Positions 16,290 through 25,176 of a stretch of 62,238 nt of DNA are shown in pieces. How positions within the stretch are numbered: the stretch's first letter is position 1; every line of letters begins with the position of its first letter. Where the stretch lies: assembly GCA_025463215.1 (NCBI GenBank), contig JAOBWF010000246.1, forward strand, positions 1-62,238, read 5' to 3'. Under the pieces are notes generated by a model. The model did not search any database, was not told the DNA's origin, and saw only the letters and a list, made by a program, of their open reading frames with translations. Source of the stretch: Acidobacteriota bacterium. Lineage in GTDB: Bacteria; Acidobacteriota; Vicinamibacteria; Vicinamibacterales; CAVVIG01. The translations under genes were made by a program, and so were the position numbers.

Positions 16290-17852
16290 GTGATGACCGC
16301 AGGCGATCCGGGAGCCGGCGACGACCCCTTCTACGTGGCGGTGTGCAACGCGCAGGAGATCTTCCTGTTCGTGAATACGCCGTACGCGGCACGCTTCGGA
16401 TTGCTGCCGCCGCAGATCGTCGGGCGCAGTGTGCGCGACGTCCTGGGTCCGTCAGCGCACGCCACGGTGGCGCCGTACATCCACCGCGTCCTCGCCGGCG
16501 AAGAGGTCGAGTTCACGCGGGAGATGACCTCCGGGGCGCTCGGCACGCGCCTGATGCACGTCACCTACCTTCCTCAGGCGAACGAGGCCGGCGGCGTCGA
16601 CCGGTTCATCGCCGTACTGCAGGACGCGTCGGCGCGCGGCGACGCCGAGCGCGCACGTCAGGACGGTCTGGCGGCGGCGCGCGCGGCGCAGCAGCTGGCG
16701 GAAACCGCCAATCGCATGAAAGACGAATTCCTGGCGACCATTTCGCACGAGCTGCGGACGCCGATCAACGCCGTGCTTGGCTGGACCCGGATGCTCAAGC
16801 AGCCGGGTCTCGACGCGGAGGCCCGCGCGCGCGGCATCGACTCGGTCGAGCGGAACGCCAAAGCCACGGCGACGATCATCGAAGACCTGCTCGACGTCTC
16901 GCGCGCGGTCACCGGCGATCTGCGCATCGGCCGGAACGACGTCGACGTCGACGAGCTGCTGCGGCGCGCGATTGAGACAGTCGGGCCGGCGGCGCTGGTC
17001 AAACATCAGCGCGTGAGCCTCTCGATCCTCGATCGCGCGCCCCATGTCGTCGTCGGCGACGCGATGCGGCTGCAGCAGGTCGTGTGGAACGTGCTGTCGA
17101 ACGCGATCCGCTATACCCCTGATGCAGGACGGATCGCCGTCACCGTGCACGCGCGTGACGAAGAGGTGCTGGTGCAGATCAGCGACAGCGGCGAAGGCAT
17201 CGCGGCAGAAGCGCTGCCATTCATTTTCGACCGCTTTCGCCAGGCCGATTCGAGCACGACGCGGCGGCACGGCGGGCTGGGGCTGGGGCTCGCGATTGCG
17301 CGCCAGCTCGTGTTCCTGCACGGCGGTTCGATCTCGGGGCACAGTGAGGGGAAGGGCGCCGGCGCGGTGTTCGTCATCACGCTGCCGCGAAAAGCCGAGA
17401 CGCAGCCCGAACAGCTGACGCTGCGGGCAACGGAGGCGCAAGCGATCCTCGATCGTGCGCACCTGAACGTCGCGGGCATCGCGGTGCTGCTGGTCGACAG
17501 CGATGATGAGTCGCGTGAGTTCATCGGGACGACGCTGCGGCGGGAAGGCGTCGACGTCACCAGCGTGCGGACCGGTGCCGCGGCGCGGGACGCCTGCACC
17601 GGCGGCAGATTCGACGTGCTGCTGTGTGCCACGGCGCTCGAGGATGGCGACGGCTATTCGCTGCTGAGAACGCTCCGTGCCGGCGGCAGGTGTCTGCCGC
17701 CGTCGACGCCGGCCGTGGCGCTGACGGCGTACCGGCGTGTCGAGGACCGGACGCGCGCCCACGCTGCGGGCTTCCAACTGCACCTGGGCGTACCGGTGCA
17801 CCCGTCAGAGTTGATCGCGGCGATCTGGGCGCTGCGGCCGCGATCCGGATAG
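16290..17852 (+). CDS. Soluble PAS hybrid histidine kinase with degenerate receiver
   Basis: A 520-residue cytoplasmic sensor. A PAS domain (about 10-115) is followed by a short coiled linker, the HisKA dimerisation helix with phosphoacceptor His152 (FLATISHELRTPINA), and a HATPase domain with the N-box (VWNVLSNAIRYTPD), G1 (DSGEGI) and G2 (GGLGLGLAIA) motifs. The C-terminal receiver (396-515) is abnormal: the phosphoacceptor Asp is replaced by Cys445 in FDVLLCATALEDGDG and the conserved Lys before Pro is Val500, although the acidic pocket (Asp402/404) and Thr478 remain. It therefore probably acts as a protein-interaction or inhibitory module rather than a phosphorelay domain. No output regulator is adjacent. 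Confidence 0.88.
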   Translation: MMTAGDPGAGDDPFYVAVCNAQEIFLFVNTPYAARFGLLPPQIVGRSVRDVLGPSAHATVAPYIHRVLAGEEVEFTREMTSGALGTRLMHVTYLPQANEAGGVDRFIAVLQDASARGDAERARQDGLAAARAAQQLAETANRMKDEFLATISHELRTPINAVLGWTRMLKQPGLDAEARARGIDSVERNAKATATIIEDLLDVSRAVTGDLRIGRNDVDVDELLRRAIETVGPAALVKHQRVSLSILDRAPHVVVGDAMRLQQVVWNVLSNAIRYTPDAGRIAVTVHARDEEVLVQISDSGEGIAAEALPFIFDRFRQADSSTTRRHGGLGLGLAIARQLVFLHGGSISGHSEGKGAGAVFVITLPRKAETQPEQLTLRATEAQAILDRAHLNVAGIAVLLVDSDDESREFIGTTLRREGVDVTSVRTGAAARDACTGGRFDVLLCATALEDGDGYSLLRTLRAGGRCLPPSTPAVALTAYRRVEDRTRAHAAGFQLHLGVPVHPSELIAAIWALRPRSG

Positions 17853-17873
17853 CGCGTGCCGCGCGCCACCGCG

Positions 17874-18092
17874 TCAGTCCGCGGTCTTTGCCTGGCGCAC
17901 GAACGCCTGGTATCCGCAGGCGGTGTTGTCGCACGCCCACGCCGGTTCCAGCAGGCCGGTCGTCCGCAGCCACAGCGTGCGGTCGGAAAACCGCAGGGCG
18001 GCACCGCATCGCGGACACACGTGGATGTCGCCTTCGTGAGGCCGGTTCGCGCCGCGTCGGTCGGATTGCGACGGATTGGTCACAGCGGACAT
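17874..18092 (-). CDS. Second small zinc-ribbon protein
   Basis: About 72 residues with a Cys-x2-Cys knuckle (CPRC) and a second Cys-x4-Cys pair (CDNTAC), with the conserved segment LLEPAWACDNTACGY between and after them. The N-terminal 25 residues are polar. The ATG at 18090-18092 sits two bases from a 10-bp inverted repeat. It converges on the histidine kinase gene. The fold suggests zinc binding; function unknown. Confidence 0.55.
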   Translation of the reverse strand: MSAVTNPSQSDRRGANRPHEGDIHVCPRCGAALRFSDRTLWLRTTGLLEPAWACDNTACGYQAFVRQAKTAD

Positions 18093-18093
18093 C

Positions 18094-18141
18094 TCTACGC
18101 AAGCATATGGCCGAGCCATACGAATACGTCTCTTGCGTAGA
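18094..18141. repeat. Nested inverted repeats before the zinc-ribbon gene
   Basis: TCTACGCAAG (18094-18103) and CTTGCGTAGA (18132-18141) are perfect reverse complements; inside them TATGGC (18106-18111) and GCCATA (18115-18120) form a second stem with a CGA loop. On the minus strand the outer arm ends two bases from the start codon, so it would cover the ribosome-binding site in the transcript. It could be an operator or an RNA structure. Confidence 0.55.
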
Positions 18142-18419
18142 ATTGCACGTTCCCGCATCAACGCGCACATCAGCTTTGTGCCGCTTTAGAACAGTCGCGT
18201 GACACGCTCGGAACAGGGCACGCGCCGAATCACGGCACACCGGCGCATGACCGGAATAGATCGCGCCTCGCTGATGTCGCTGCTGATGCGGTGTCGCGAG
18301 CGAGAGTGGTTTGCCGATGCCTGTCGCGCAGGCCTTTACATGCAGCGGGCTCGAATCACCACGAAGGCGACCGCTGGATCGACCCGAAGAATCCTCAGAT
18401 GACGCGGCTGCCGAACGAT
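18142..18419. other. Non-coding stretch downstream of the permease
   Basis: Together with the inverted repeat above, 18093-18419 has no gene I can support. The 67-codon forward frame at 18199-18402 has no domain or good start signal. Confidence 0.4.
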
Positions 18420-21134
18420 CTAGTCCTGACGCAGCGCCATGACCGGCTCCATCCCCGACGCGCGCCACGCCGGAATCACGGTGGCGACCATCGCGACCAT
18501 GCCGAGGGCGGCGGACGCGAGAGTGAGCGACAGCGGATCGTAGGGTCGCAACTCGAACAGGAGTGTCTCGGCCGCGCGGCCGGCGGCGATCGTCAGCAAG
18601 ACACCGGCGACGAGCCCCGCAGCGAGCACGACGGCGCCGTCACGGACCACGAGTCCGACGACGGCGCGCCGATCGGCGCCGAGCGCGAGCCGAATCGCGA
18701 TCTCGTTCGTGCGCTGCGCGACGATGTACGACGTCACCCCGTACAGCCCGAGGACGGTCAGGATCACCGCGAGCGCGCCGAATGGACCGGCGAGCGAGGC
18801 CATCAAACGCTCCCGCAGCAACGACTCGCGGACGATCGTGTCGAAGACCCGAAATGAATACCGCAGCGTCGGGTTGACCGCGTCGAGCGAGCGTCGCAAG
18901 GACGCAATCACCGTGTCGGCGTTCGTGTTCGACCGCACGAGCAGCTGAATGCCGGTGCCGTGGAGCACGGCCTGGGACAACGGGACAAAGACGATCGGCT
19001 GGTCGTCTTCGCGCAATTCGCGATACTTCGTGTTCTTCGCGACGCCGACGATCTCGTACGGGGCGCTCGGGTCGGACGGGGTCCCCTCGACCCAGAGGCG
19101 CCGTCCGAGCGGGCGTGCCCCTGGCGCGAACAGCCGCACGAACGCCTCGTTGACGATGGCGACTTTCGCCGATGCCGAAGTGAGATCGTGGTCGTCGAAC
19201 TCGCGCCCCTCGACCAGGGGAGTGCCCAACGTGCGGAAGTACCGCGTGCCGATCATGTTTCGAAAGGCAATCCGCGCCTGGATCGGGTCCGACCCCTCCA
19301 TCCAGATCCGGTTGTTCCAGTTGCCGCCGGAGAGCGGGACGATGGCGAGTTCGGTGGCGTCGGCGACGCCGCCGGTTGCGCGTACGCGCGCCAGCAACTC
19401 CGTCCGAAACGCGACCGTGCGGTCCGGCGGCACCCGCAGGGTGGCGAAGCTGACCGTGCTGACGACCAGGTAGCGTTCCTGAAATCCTGGGTCGACCGCC
19501 TCGAGACGCTGCAGGCTGCGTACAAAGACGAATGTGCCGGCGAGCAAGACCAGCGACAGCGCGATTTGCGAGGCCATGAGCGTCCGGCGAACCGCCGTGC
19601 GCTCGCGGCCGCCGCTCAGACCGCGCGCGCCGGCGGCGAGGATCGCGCCGGGCAGCGCCGTCGCCGCCCGCAGCATGGGAACAGCGGCGAACACCAGGCA
19701 CGTGAGCACCGCGAGAAGCGTCACGAAGGCCAGCGTGCGGAGATCCACCGACAGATCGAGGAACACACGAGCGGTGTCCGGCGCGAGCCGCGACACGAGC
19801 AGCTGGCTGAGCGCCCGCGCGACGAACAGGCCGAGGAGAGCGCCGGCGGCTGCGAGCAGCAGGCTCTCGGTGAGCAACTGTCGCGCGAGGCGCAGGCCGG
19901 ACGCTCCCAACGCAAGACGCACCGCCATTTCACGTCGTCGCGTATGCGATCGTGCCAGCATCAGGTGCGCCAGATTGGTGCACGCAATCAGCAGGACGAT
20001 CCCGGTGATCGCGAGCAAGAGCACCAGCGGCGTCGAATACTGCTCGCGCAGGCGGGACACGCCGCGGACCGCCGGACTGGCGACGAGGGTCATGTGCAGA
20101 TACGGGGTCACGCTCGATTGCGGATAGTTCGGTGGCAGGGTCGCCGCGAAGAGTGCCGCGGAGTCCGCTTTGAACGCCGCCGCGGCCGCCGCGATGGACG
20201 CACCCGGCTTCAGCCGGCCCATGACCGTCAGCCACCAGAAGGTTCCGGCATCGAGCCGTGAATCGGTTCCGTGCCGCGCCGGCTCCGCACAAATCGGCAG
20301 GGCGACATCGAACGTCCGGCCCACCTCCACACCGAAGAACTGCGGTGGCGTCACACCGATGATCCGGGTCCGCAGCTTGCCGATCGTCGTCTCCTGCCCG
20401 ACGATCGCGCGCGCTCCGCCGAACTCGCGTTGCCAGAAACCATGGCTGATGACCACCCCGGCATCCGTGCCACAGCCGCGGCGGTCGTCCTCGGCCGTGA
20501 ACAGCCGTCCATGTTCGGGGTGGATGCCAAGAACCTCGAAGAACTCGCCGCTGACCCACAACGCCGCGATCTTGCGGAACTCACCGCGCTGAGACAGCTC
20601 AAGCGGCTCGTCCGCCCAGGCGAACAGCCCCGACAGCGTGTCGTGGCGGTGGCGGATCTGCTCCCACAGCGGGTTTGTCAGTGCGGCGTCGCGCAGCCAT
20701 GTCCCGCGCGCGTGCGTCATGTCGTCGAGGCGCAATTGAACCAGTTCGTCCGGGGCGGCGACGGGGAGCGATCGGAGACGGATCGCATTCAACAGCTCGA
20801 AGATTGCGGTGTTCGCGCCTGCGCCGAGCGCGAGCGAGAGGATCGCGACCGCCGCAAAGGCCGGCGCGGCCCGGAGCGTCCGAAGGGCGATCCGAATGTC
20901 GTGCCCGACGCCGAACAGCCATCGCGGCCGCCAGATGTCCCGTGACGGATCCTGCGCCGGCGCGACGCTCCCGAGGGCCCGATACGCGGCAGACGCGCCA
21001 TTGCGCGGGTGCACGCCTCGACTCTCGAGGTCGCGCTGCGTCATCGCGCGGCGGAACTCGACTTCCTCCGCCGGCGCCGCATCGAAGGCGCGGCCGCGGA
21101 GGATCGTCCAGCAGCGATGCAGGAAGGGCAGCAT
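18420..21134 (-). CDS. Acidobacterial-type orphan MacB/FtsX permease (long form)
   Basis: A 904-residue permease with two MacB_PCD-FtsX halves. After an N-terminal charged extension (1-75), the first transmembrane helix (PAFAAVAILSLALGAGANTAIF) precedes a large periplasmic domain. Three FtsX helices follow (around 375-470), then a second periplasmic domain and a final FtsX block (780-904) with the signature TNEIAIRLALGADRRAV. No ATPase is fused or adjacent. This layout is the ADOP (acidobacterial duplicated orphan permease) architecture. By analogy with MacB it could couple envelope events to export of peptides or lipids, but no partner ATPase is visible. The start at 21134 lacks a clear ribosome-binding site. 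Confidence 0.88.
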   Translation of the reverse strand: MLPFLHRCWTILRGRAFDAAPAEEVEFRRAMTQRDLESRGVHPRNGASAAYRALGSVAPAQDPSRDIWRPRWLFGVGHDIRIALRTLRAAPAFAAVAILSLALGAGANTAIFELLNAIRLRSLPVAAPDELVQLRLDDMTHARGTWLRDAALTNPLWEQIRHRHDTLSGLFAWADEPLELSQRGEFRKIAALWVSGEFFEVLGIHPEHGRLFTAEDDRRGCGTDAGVVISHGFWQREFGGARAIVGQETTIGKLRTRIIGVTPPQFFGVEVGRTFDVALPICAEPARHGTDSRLDAGTFWWLTVMGRLKPGASIAAAAAAFKADSAALFAATLPPNYPQSSVTPYLHMTLVASPAVRGVSRLREQYSTPLVLLLAITGIVLLIACTNLAHLMLARSHTRRREMAVRLALGASGLRLARQLLTESLLLAAAGALLGLFVARALSQLLVSRLAPDTARVFLDLSVDLRTLAFVTLLAVLTCLVFAAVPMLRAATALPGAILAAGARGLSGGRERTAVRRTLMASQIALSLVLLAGTFVFVRSLQRLEAVDPGFQERYLVVSTVSFATLRVPPDRTVAFRTELLARVRATGGVADATELAIVPLSGGNWNNRIWMEGSDPIQARIAFRNMIGTRYFRTLGTPLVEGREFDDHDLTSASAKVAIVNEAFVRLFAPGARPLGRRLWVEGTPSDPSAPYEIVGVAKNTKYRELREDDQPIVFVPLSQAVLHGTGIQLLVRSNTNADTVIASLRRSLDAVNPTLRYSFRVFDTIVRESLLRERLMASLAGPFGALAVILTVLGLYGVTSYIVAQRTNEIAIRLALGADRRAVVGLVVRDGAVVLAAGLVAGVLLTIAAGRAAETLLFELRPYDPLSLTLASAALGMVAMVATVIPAWRASGMEPVMALRQD

Positions 21135-21229
21135 GGGCGCGGCTCAGGTCGCGACGGGCAGGTTAGCGACTACGACGATGACTCGGTCGAACTCGCCGCG
21201 CGGCACCGTCAGCTGCGCCCGTCGATCGA

Positions 21230-23695
21230 CTATTCGCATCGCAACGCCTCGATCGGGTCGATGCGGGTCGCCCGCATCGCTGGCGGCCATACCGCCAGGA
21301 GCGCGACACCGGTGAGAACGGCAGGCACGGCGACGAAGACTGCGGGATCCCTTGCGGTGACTCCGAACAGCAGCGTTTCGATCAGCCGCGACAATGCGAA
21401 CGCCGACGCCATTCCCATCGCCACGCCGGCGACCGCCAGGCTCATGCCCTGCACGATCACCATGTTCCGCACCTGGCGGCGATCCGCCCCCAAGGCGAGG
21501 CGGATCCCAATCTCCTGCGTTCGTTGCTGCACCGCGTACGACATCAAGCCGTACACGCCGATCGCCGCGAGCAGCAGCGCCGCGCCGCCGAAGACGGTCA
21601 GCAGCAGCATGTTGAAGTCGGAGCGCGCCGTGGACTGCGCCACGATCTCGTCCATCGACCTGATCCCGGCGACCGGTAGACCACCGCTCGCATCGCGCAA
21701 CGCCTGTTGGACGACCGCGCTGAGCGCGTGCGGCTCTCCGCGGGTCCTCACGACCCAGCCGATGTCGCCGATGCGGGCGTTCAGTGCGGTGACGCTGTCG
21801 GGCACCTGTGCGAACGGCACGTACATCGTCGGCTGCGGATCCTGGTTGAGCCCGCTGTCGCGCACGTCGCCCACGATCCCGACGATCTGTCTGGGCTGTT
21901 CGTCGGACGCCGCGCCCATGCCCTTGCCGATGAGGAGCTGATCGCTCATCGGATCGCCTTGGGGCCAGAACTGCCGAGCCATGGCTTGGTTGATGATGAC
22001 GACAGCTGCGGTGTCGCGGCGGTCGCGCGCGTTGAAGTCACGCCCGCGCACCAGCGGAATGTGGAACACCTCGAAGTATCCCGGCGACAGGCTGATCCAT
22101 CCTCCCTGTCCGGTATACGGCCCGCCGCCTTCGACCGGGCGACCGACGATGTTGAACGGCAAGCCGAAACCGCCCTGCAGCGGAATACAGCAAGTGGCGG
22201 TCGCCGCCTCCACACCAGGCACGGCGCGCAGACGCTCGGTGCCGATTCGTGTCAGCTGGTCGAGCCCCGCCGTGTTCGAAAACTTGGCCTCGGCGAGCGA
22301 CATTCGCAGCGTCAGGATGTCGTGGGTCGCAAACCCCGGGTCGACTGCTCGCAGCGCCACGAACGATCGAATCAGCAGGGATGCGCCCACCAGCAGCACC
22401 AGCGCGAGCGCCACTTCGACGACGACAAGCGTCGATCGCGCCCTGTTCTGGCGGACGCCACTACCGGACCGGCCGCTGCTTTCCTTGAGCGAGGCATTGA
22501 GATCGACGCGGGACGCCTCGAGCGCCGGAAATAGTCCGAACACGAGCCCGGTCGCGATCGAGATCGTGACCGTAAACGCGACAACGCGCCAGTCCGCCGT
22601 CACGCCGGATCCATCCGCGCCGATGCGCGGCATGGTGCCCGGGTTGATCGCGAGCAGGGCGCGAATGCCGGCGAGGCCGAGTCCGAGCCCGAGCGCGCCT
22701 CCGGTCAGCGACAGCAGCAGGTTCTCGGTCAGGAGCTGCCGGACGATGCGGCCGCGCGCGGCACCCATCGCCGCGCGAATGGCGATCTCGCGCTTGCGGG
22801 CCGTCGCCCGCACCAGCAGCAGGTTCGCCACATTCGCGCAGGCGATCAGCAGCACGAAACCGACGGCGCCGACAAGCACCAGCAGCGAGGTCCTGACGTT
22901 GCGCACCATCCGCTCCCGCAGCGGCTGCACGCCGAACGTCTGCTGGGGACCGAAGAACCCTGGGAACCGGCGGCGAAACTGATCCGCCGCCGCGCGCATC
23001 TGCGTGTTGGCCATCGCCAGCGTCACGCCGGCCTTCAGCCGTGCCACTGCCGTGAAGTAATGCGCCTGGTCGCTGCTCGCCGGATCCATCTGAAACGGTG
23101 TCCAGACGTCCGGGGACGGATCGAAATGCGCGCGGCTGAAGGCGGGCGCCAGTATGCCGACGACCAAGTACGGATCGCCGCTGAGCGAGATCGTCCGGCC
23201 GATGATCTGCGGATCGGAGCCGAACCGGCGGCGCCAGAATCCATCGCTGAGCACGACAACCCGTTCACCGTTGGGCCGCCCCTCGTCGGCCGTGAACGTC
23301 CGGCCGGCGGCGAGGGGCGCGTCAAACAAACGGAAGAAATCGCCGGTCACCTGGCCCGACTTGACCTGCTCGGGGCGGTCGCCGCCACTGAGATTCAACA
23401 CGCCGAACCGATACGCGGACGTGTCCTGCAACACGTTCGTCTGGTCGCGCCAGACGTTGAACTTCGGCACCGAGGCGCCCGAGTTGGTGCCGTCCGGTGA
23501 GGCGTTGAAGATCGCGACGATGCGATCGGGGTCCGGATAGGGGAGCGGCTCGAGCAGGACGCTATTGACAACGGAGAAGATCGCCGTGTTGGCGCCGATG
23601 CCGAGCGTGAGCGCCGCGACGGCGGTGATGGTGAAGCCCGGCGACTGCCGAAACATGCGCAGCGAGTGTTTCAGGTCCCGAAAGAATTCGGCCAT
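21230..23695 (-). CDS. Acidobacterial-type orphan MacB/FtsX permease (short form)
   Basis: An 821-residue paralogue of the neighbouring permease, in the same orientation 95 bases upstream. It begins with MAEFFRDLKHSLRMFRQSPG and the first helix ALTLGIGANTAIFSVVNSVL, and therefore lacks the extra N-terminal extension of the longer copy. It has the same double MacB_PCD-FtsX plan, with the permease signatures RKREIAIRAAMGAARGRI (first half) and TQEIGIRLALGADRRQV (second half). I use the ATG at 23693-23695, where the conserved N-terminus begins. No ATPase gene lies near. The two probably arose by tandem duplication. Confidence 0.88.
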   Translation of the reverse strand: MAEFFRDLKHSLRMFRQSPGFTITAVAALTLGIGANTAIFSVVNSVLLEPLPYPDPDRIVAIFNASPDGTNSGASVPKFNVWRDQTNVLQDTSAYRFGVLNLSGGDRPEQVKSGQVTGDFFRLFDAPLAAGRTFTADEGRPNGERVVVLSDGFWRRRFGSDPQIIGRTISLSGDPYLVVGILAPAFSRAHFDPSPDVWTPFQMDPASSDQAHYFTAVARLKAGVTLAMANTQMRAAADQFRRRFPGFFGPQQTFGVQPLRERMVRNVRTSLLVLVGAVGFVLLIACANVANLLLVRATARKREIAIRAAMGAARGRIVRQLLTENLLLSLTGGALGLGLGLAGIRALLAINPGTMPRIGADGSGVTADWRVVAFTVTISIATGLVFGLFPALEASRVDLNASLKESSGRSGSGVRQNRARSTLVVVEVALALVLLVGASLLIRSFVALRAVDPGFATHDILTLRMSLAEAKFSNTAGLDQLTRIGTERLRAVPGVEAATATCCIPLQGGFGLPFNIVGRPVEGGGPYTGQGGWISLSPGYFEVFHIPLVRGRDFNARDRRDTAAVVIINQAMARQFWPQGDPMSDQLLIGKGMGAASDEQPRQIVGIVGDVRDSGLNQDPQPTMYVPFAQVPDSVTALNARIGDIGWVVRTRGEPHALSAVVQQALRDASGGLPVAGIRSMDEIVAQSTARSDFNMLLLTVFGGAALLLAAIGVYGLMSYAVQQRTQEIGIRLALGADRRQVRNMVIVQGMSLAVAGVAMGMASAFALSRLIETLLFGVTARDPAVFVAVPAVLTGVALLAVWPPAMRATRIDPIEALRCE

Positions 23696-23832
23696 GCGTT
23701 TACCTCTCGATGCCTCCGAGCCTACCGGACGGTACCCCGGCCGCCTCAATTATGTCAGGACGCCCGCGGGATCAGGTGGTTCGCCTGTTGCCGTGCTTGA
23801 TCGAGGGTCCATGCTCTCTTACGATTGAGGCG

Positions 23833-24231
23833 GTGCCGTTGTCCCTCTGGCGAGATCAGGAGCGTGGGTGGTTCTTTGTGCGGGCCAGCGGGGCGCTCGA
23901 CATCGACGAGATCGTCGGAGTGATTGCTACCGCCAGGGCGACCGTCGAGAACCGGATGGTGCCGATGCTGTTCGATGCACGAGCGGCGCACGGCGGTCTC
24001 GGCGATGCACAGGTCGATCGGGCCGTCGCGGCTGTCGACGCGGCCGCCAAGTCGGGTGGCCTCCGAGCGCACGTCGCCGTCGTCGCCAGCGACGATCCGG
24101 TCTATTCCGCGATGCTTCGCTACGAGGCGCGCTGCGCGGACATCGGGGTGCGGGTCATTCGCGTGTTTCGCCAGTTGCCCGATGCGGAGCACTGGCTTGA
24201 AATTGTTTCCGCCGCGCGCGATCTTCGCTAG
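23833..24231 (+). CDS. STAS/SpoIIAA-like hypothetical protein
   Basis: About 132 residues from the GTG at 23833 (an ATG at 23752 is the alternative). The alternating strand-helix pattern (GWFFVRASGALDIDEIVGVI; VPMLFDARAAHGGL; AHVAVVASDDPVYSAM; VRVIRVFRQLPDAEHWL) resembles the SpoIIAA/STAS-like small proteins common in soil bacteria. No phosphorylatable serine motif of the classic anti-sigma-antagonist type is evident. It is divergent from the permease pair and stands alone. Confidence 0.65.
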   Translation: MPLSLWRDQERGWFFVRASGALDIDEIVGVIATARATVENRMVPMLFDARAAHGGLGDAQVDRAVAAVDAAAKSGGLRAHVAVVASDDPVYSAMLRYEARCADIGVRVIRVFRQLPDAEHWLEIVSAARDLR

Positions 24232-24345
24232 TTCGGTGAGGCGGCGGCGCGTCTGACCCATGCGGTGACCGGACCAGCACAGGGGAGGAACTCTCCGGCG
24301 CCGGAAATCACCCGGTGACGCGTGCGCCGACGGATTCAGCCGACG

Positions 24346-24708
24346 TTATGCCGCCGGCGTCGGTTCGCGCCCGGCCGCCATCAGGCCGCAGATCAGCACG
24401 ATCACGATGACGGCGTGATAACCGATATCAGCCCCGGTACGCGGACCGACCCCGATGGCGATCATCACGATCCCGACGAGCGTTCCGAACAGCGCGAACC
24501 CCTGTGCGGCGAGCGCGACGCGGCGGGTGGCTCGGGCCGATGCCAGGCAGGCGGCGAATCCGGTGACCAGCACCGCGGCGATCACCGTTTCGGCGGTGCC
24601 GGCCTTCTGGTGCTCGAGGCCGTGTGCGAGGACGCCGAAGTGGATCAGCGCGGCGGCGATGAAGGTCGTCGCCTCGACGAACAGGAACAGCCGAATGGGT
24701 TGTTTCAT
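24346..24708 (-). CDS. Small four-helix membrane protein
   Basis: A 120-residue hydrophobic protein with four predicted membrane helices (LFLFVEATTFIAAALIHFGV; TVIAAVLVTGFAACLASA; VALAAQGFALFGTLVGIVMI; YHAVIVIVLICGLMAAG). The second of two in-frame ATGs is chosen because GGAGG lies at the right distance from it. The His residues in helix 1 and in the loop after it could bind haem or metal, but this is speculation. I do not recognise a named family. It is convergent with the STAS-like gene. Confidence 0.7.
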   Translation of the reverse strand: MKQPIRLFLFVEATTFIAAALIHFGVLAHGLEHQKAGTAETVIAAVLVTGFAACLASARATRRVALAAQGFALFGTLVGIVMIAIGVGPRTGADIGYHAVIVIVLICGLMAAGREPTPAA

Positions 24709-25176
24709 GCGCATACCCTCCGATGCCGCCGCCCGTCAGGTTCACGACGACGCCAACGTCGCGAGAGGCCGAGGACGCGGTGAGTCTTGAGCGGGCGGCC
24801 TTCTCCAAGTGAGTGGTCCGGGAATATAATTGAAGTAATTCAACTATATAAATTATCTAACTATTGGATACGTTGGATATTACGCCGTAGTTCCAGTCGG
24901 TCGGGGTCCGACCTGCGGGCGCCTCGGCTAGCGGTCGAAGAGCGAGGCCGCTCTCGCGCCGCAACGGCCAGCGTTATGGCCGGCTCCGTCGCCTGCGCCT
25001 TTCAACGCTGTTGAGCAGTCTGCGCGCGTCGATCGGGCGCATGCCGCTGAGTGATCGGTGCGCGGAGTGCTTTCGCGAAAGAGGATCGCTTTCGCCGCTC
25101 GTAACTGGACGATACAACCGACGCCTGTAGTGACTGGCAGAGGGATGGTGGTACCAAGCTTGCGAGAACCCCGTCC
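24709..25176. promoter_or_regulatory. Regulatory region with a strongly AT-rich island
   Basis: No gene is visible in these 468 bases. The segment 24823-24884 is only about 23% GC by hand count, in striking contrast to its surroundings. It contains TATAAT (24825-24830), the inverted repeat TTGAA-GTAA-TTCAA (24830-24843) and the direct repeat TTGGATA at 24864 and 24873. It lies between the small membrane protein and the glycosyltransferase gene and could serve either. The remaining 290 bases to the glycosyltransferase start hold nothing I can name. Confidence 0.5.

Noticed and set aside
18199..18402. 67-codon forward frame in the gap before the permease
   Set aside because: No start signal, no domain, and irregular Arg-rich composition.
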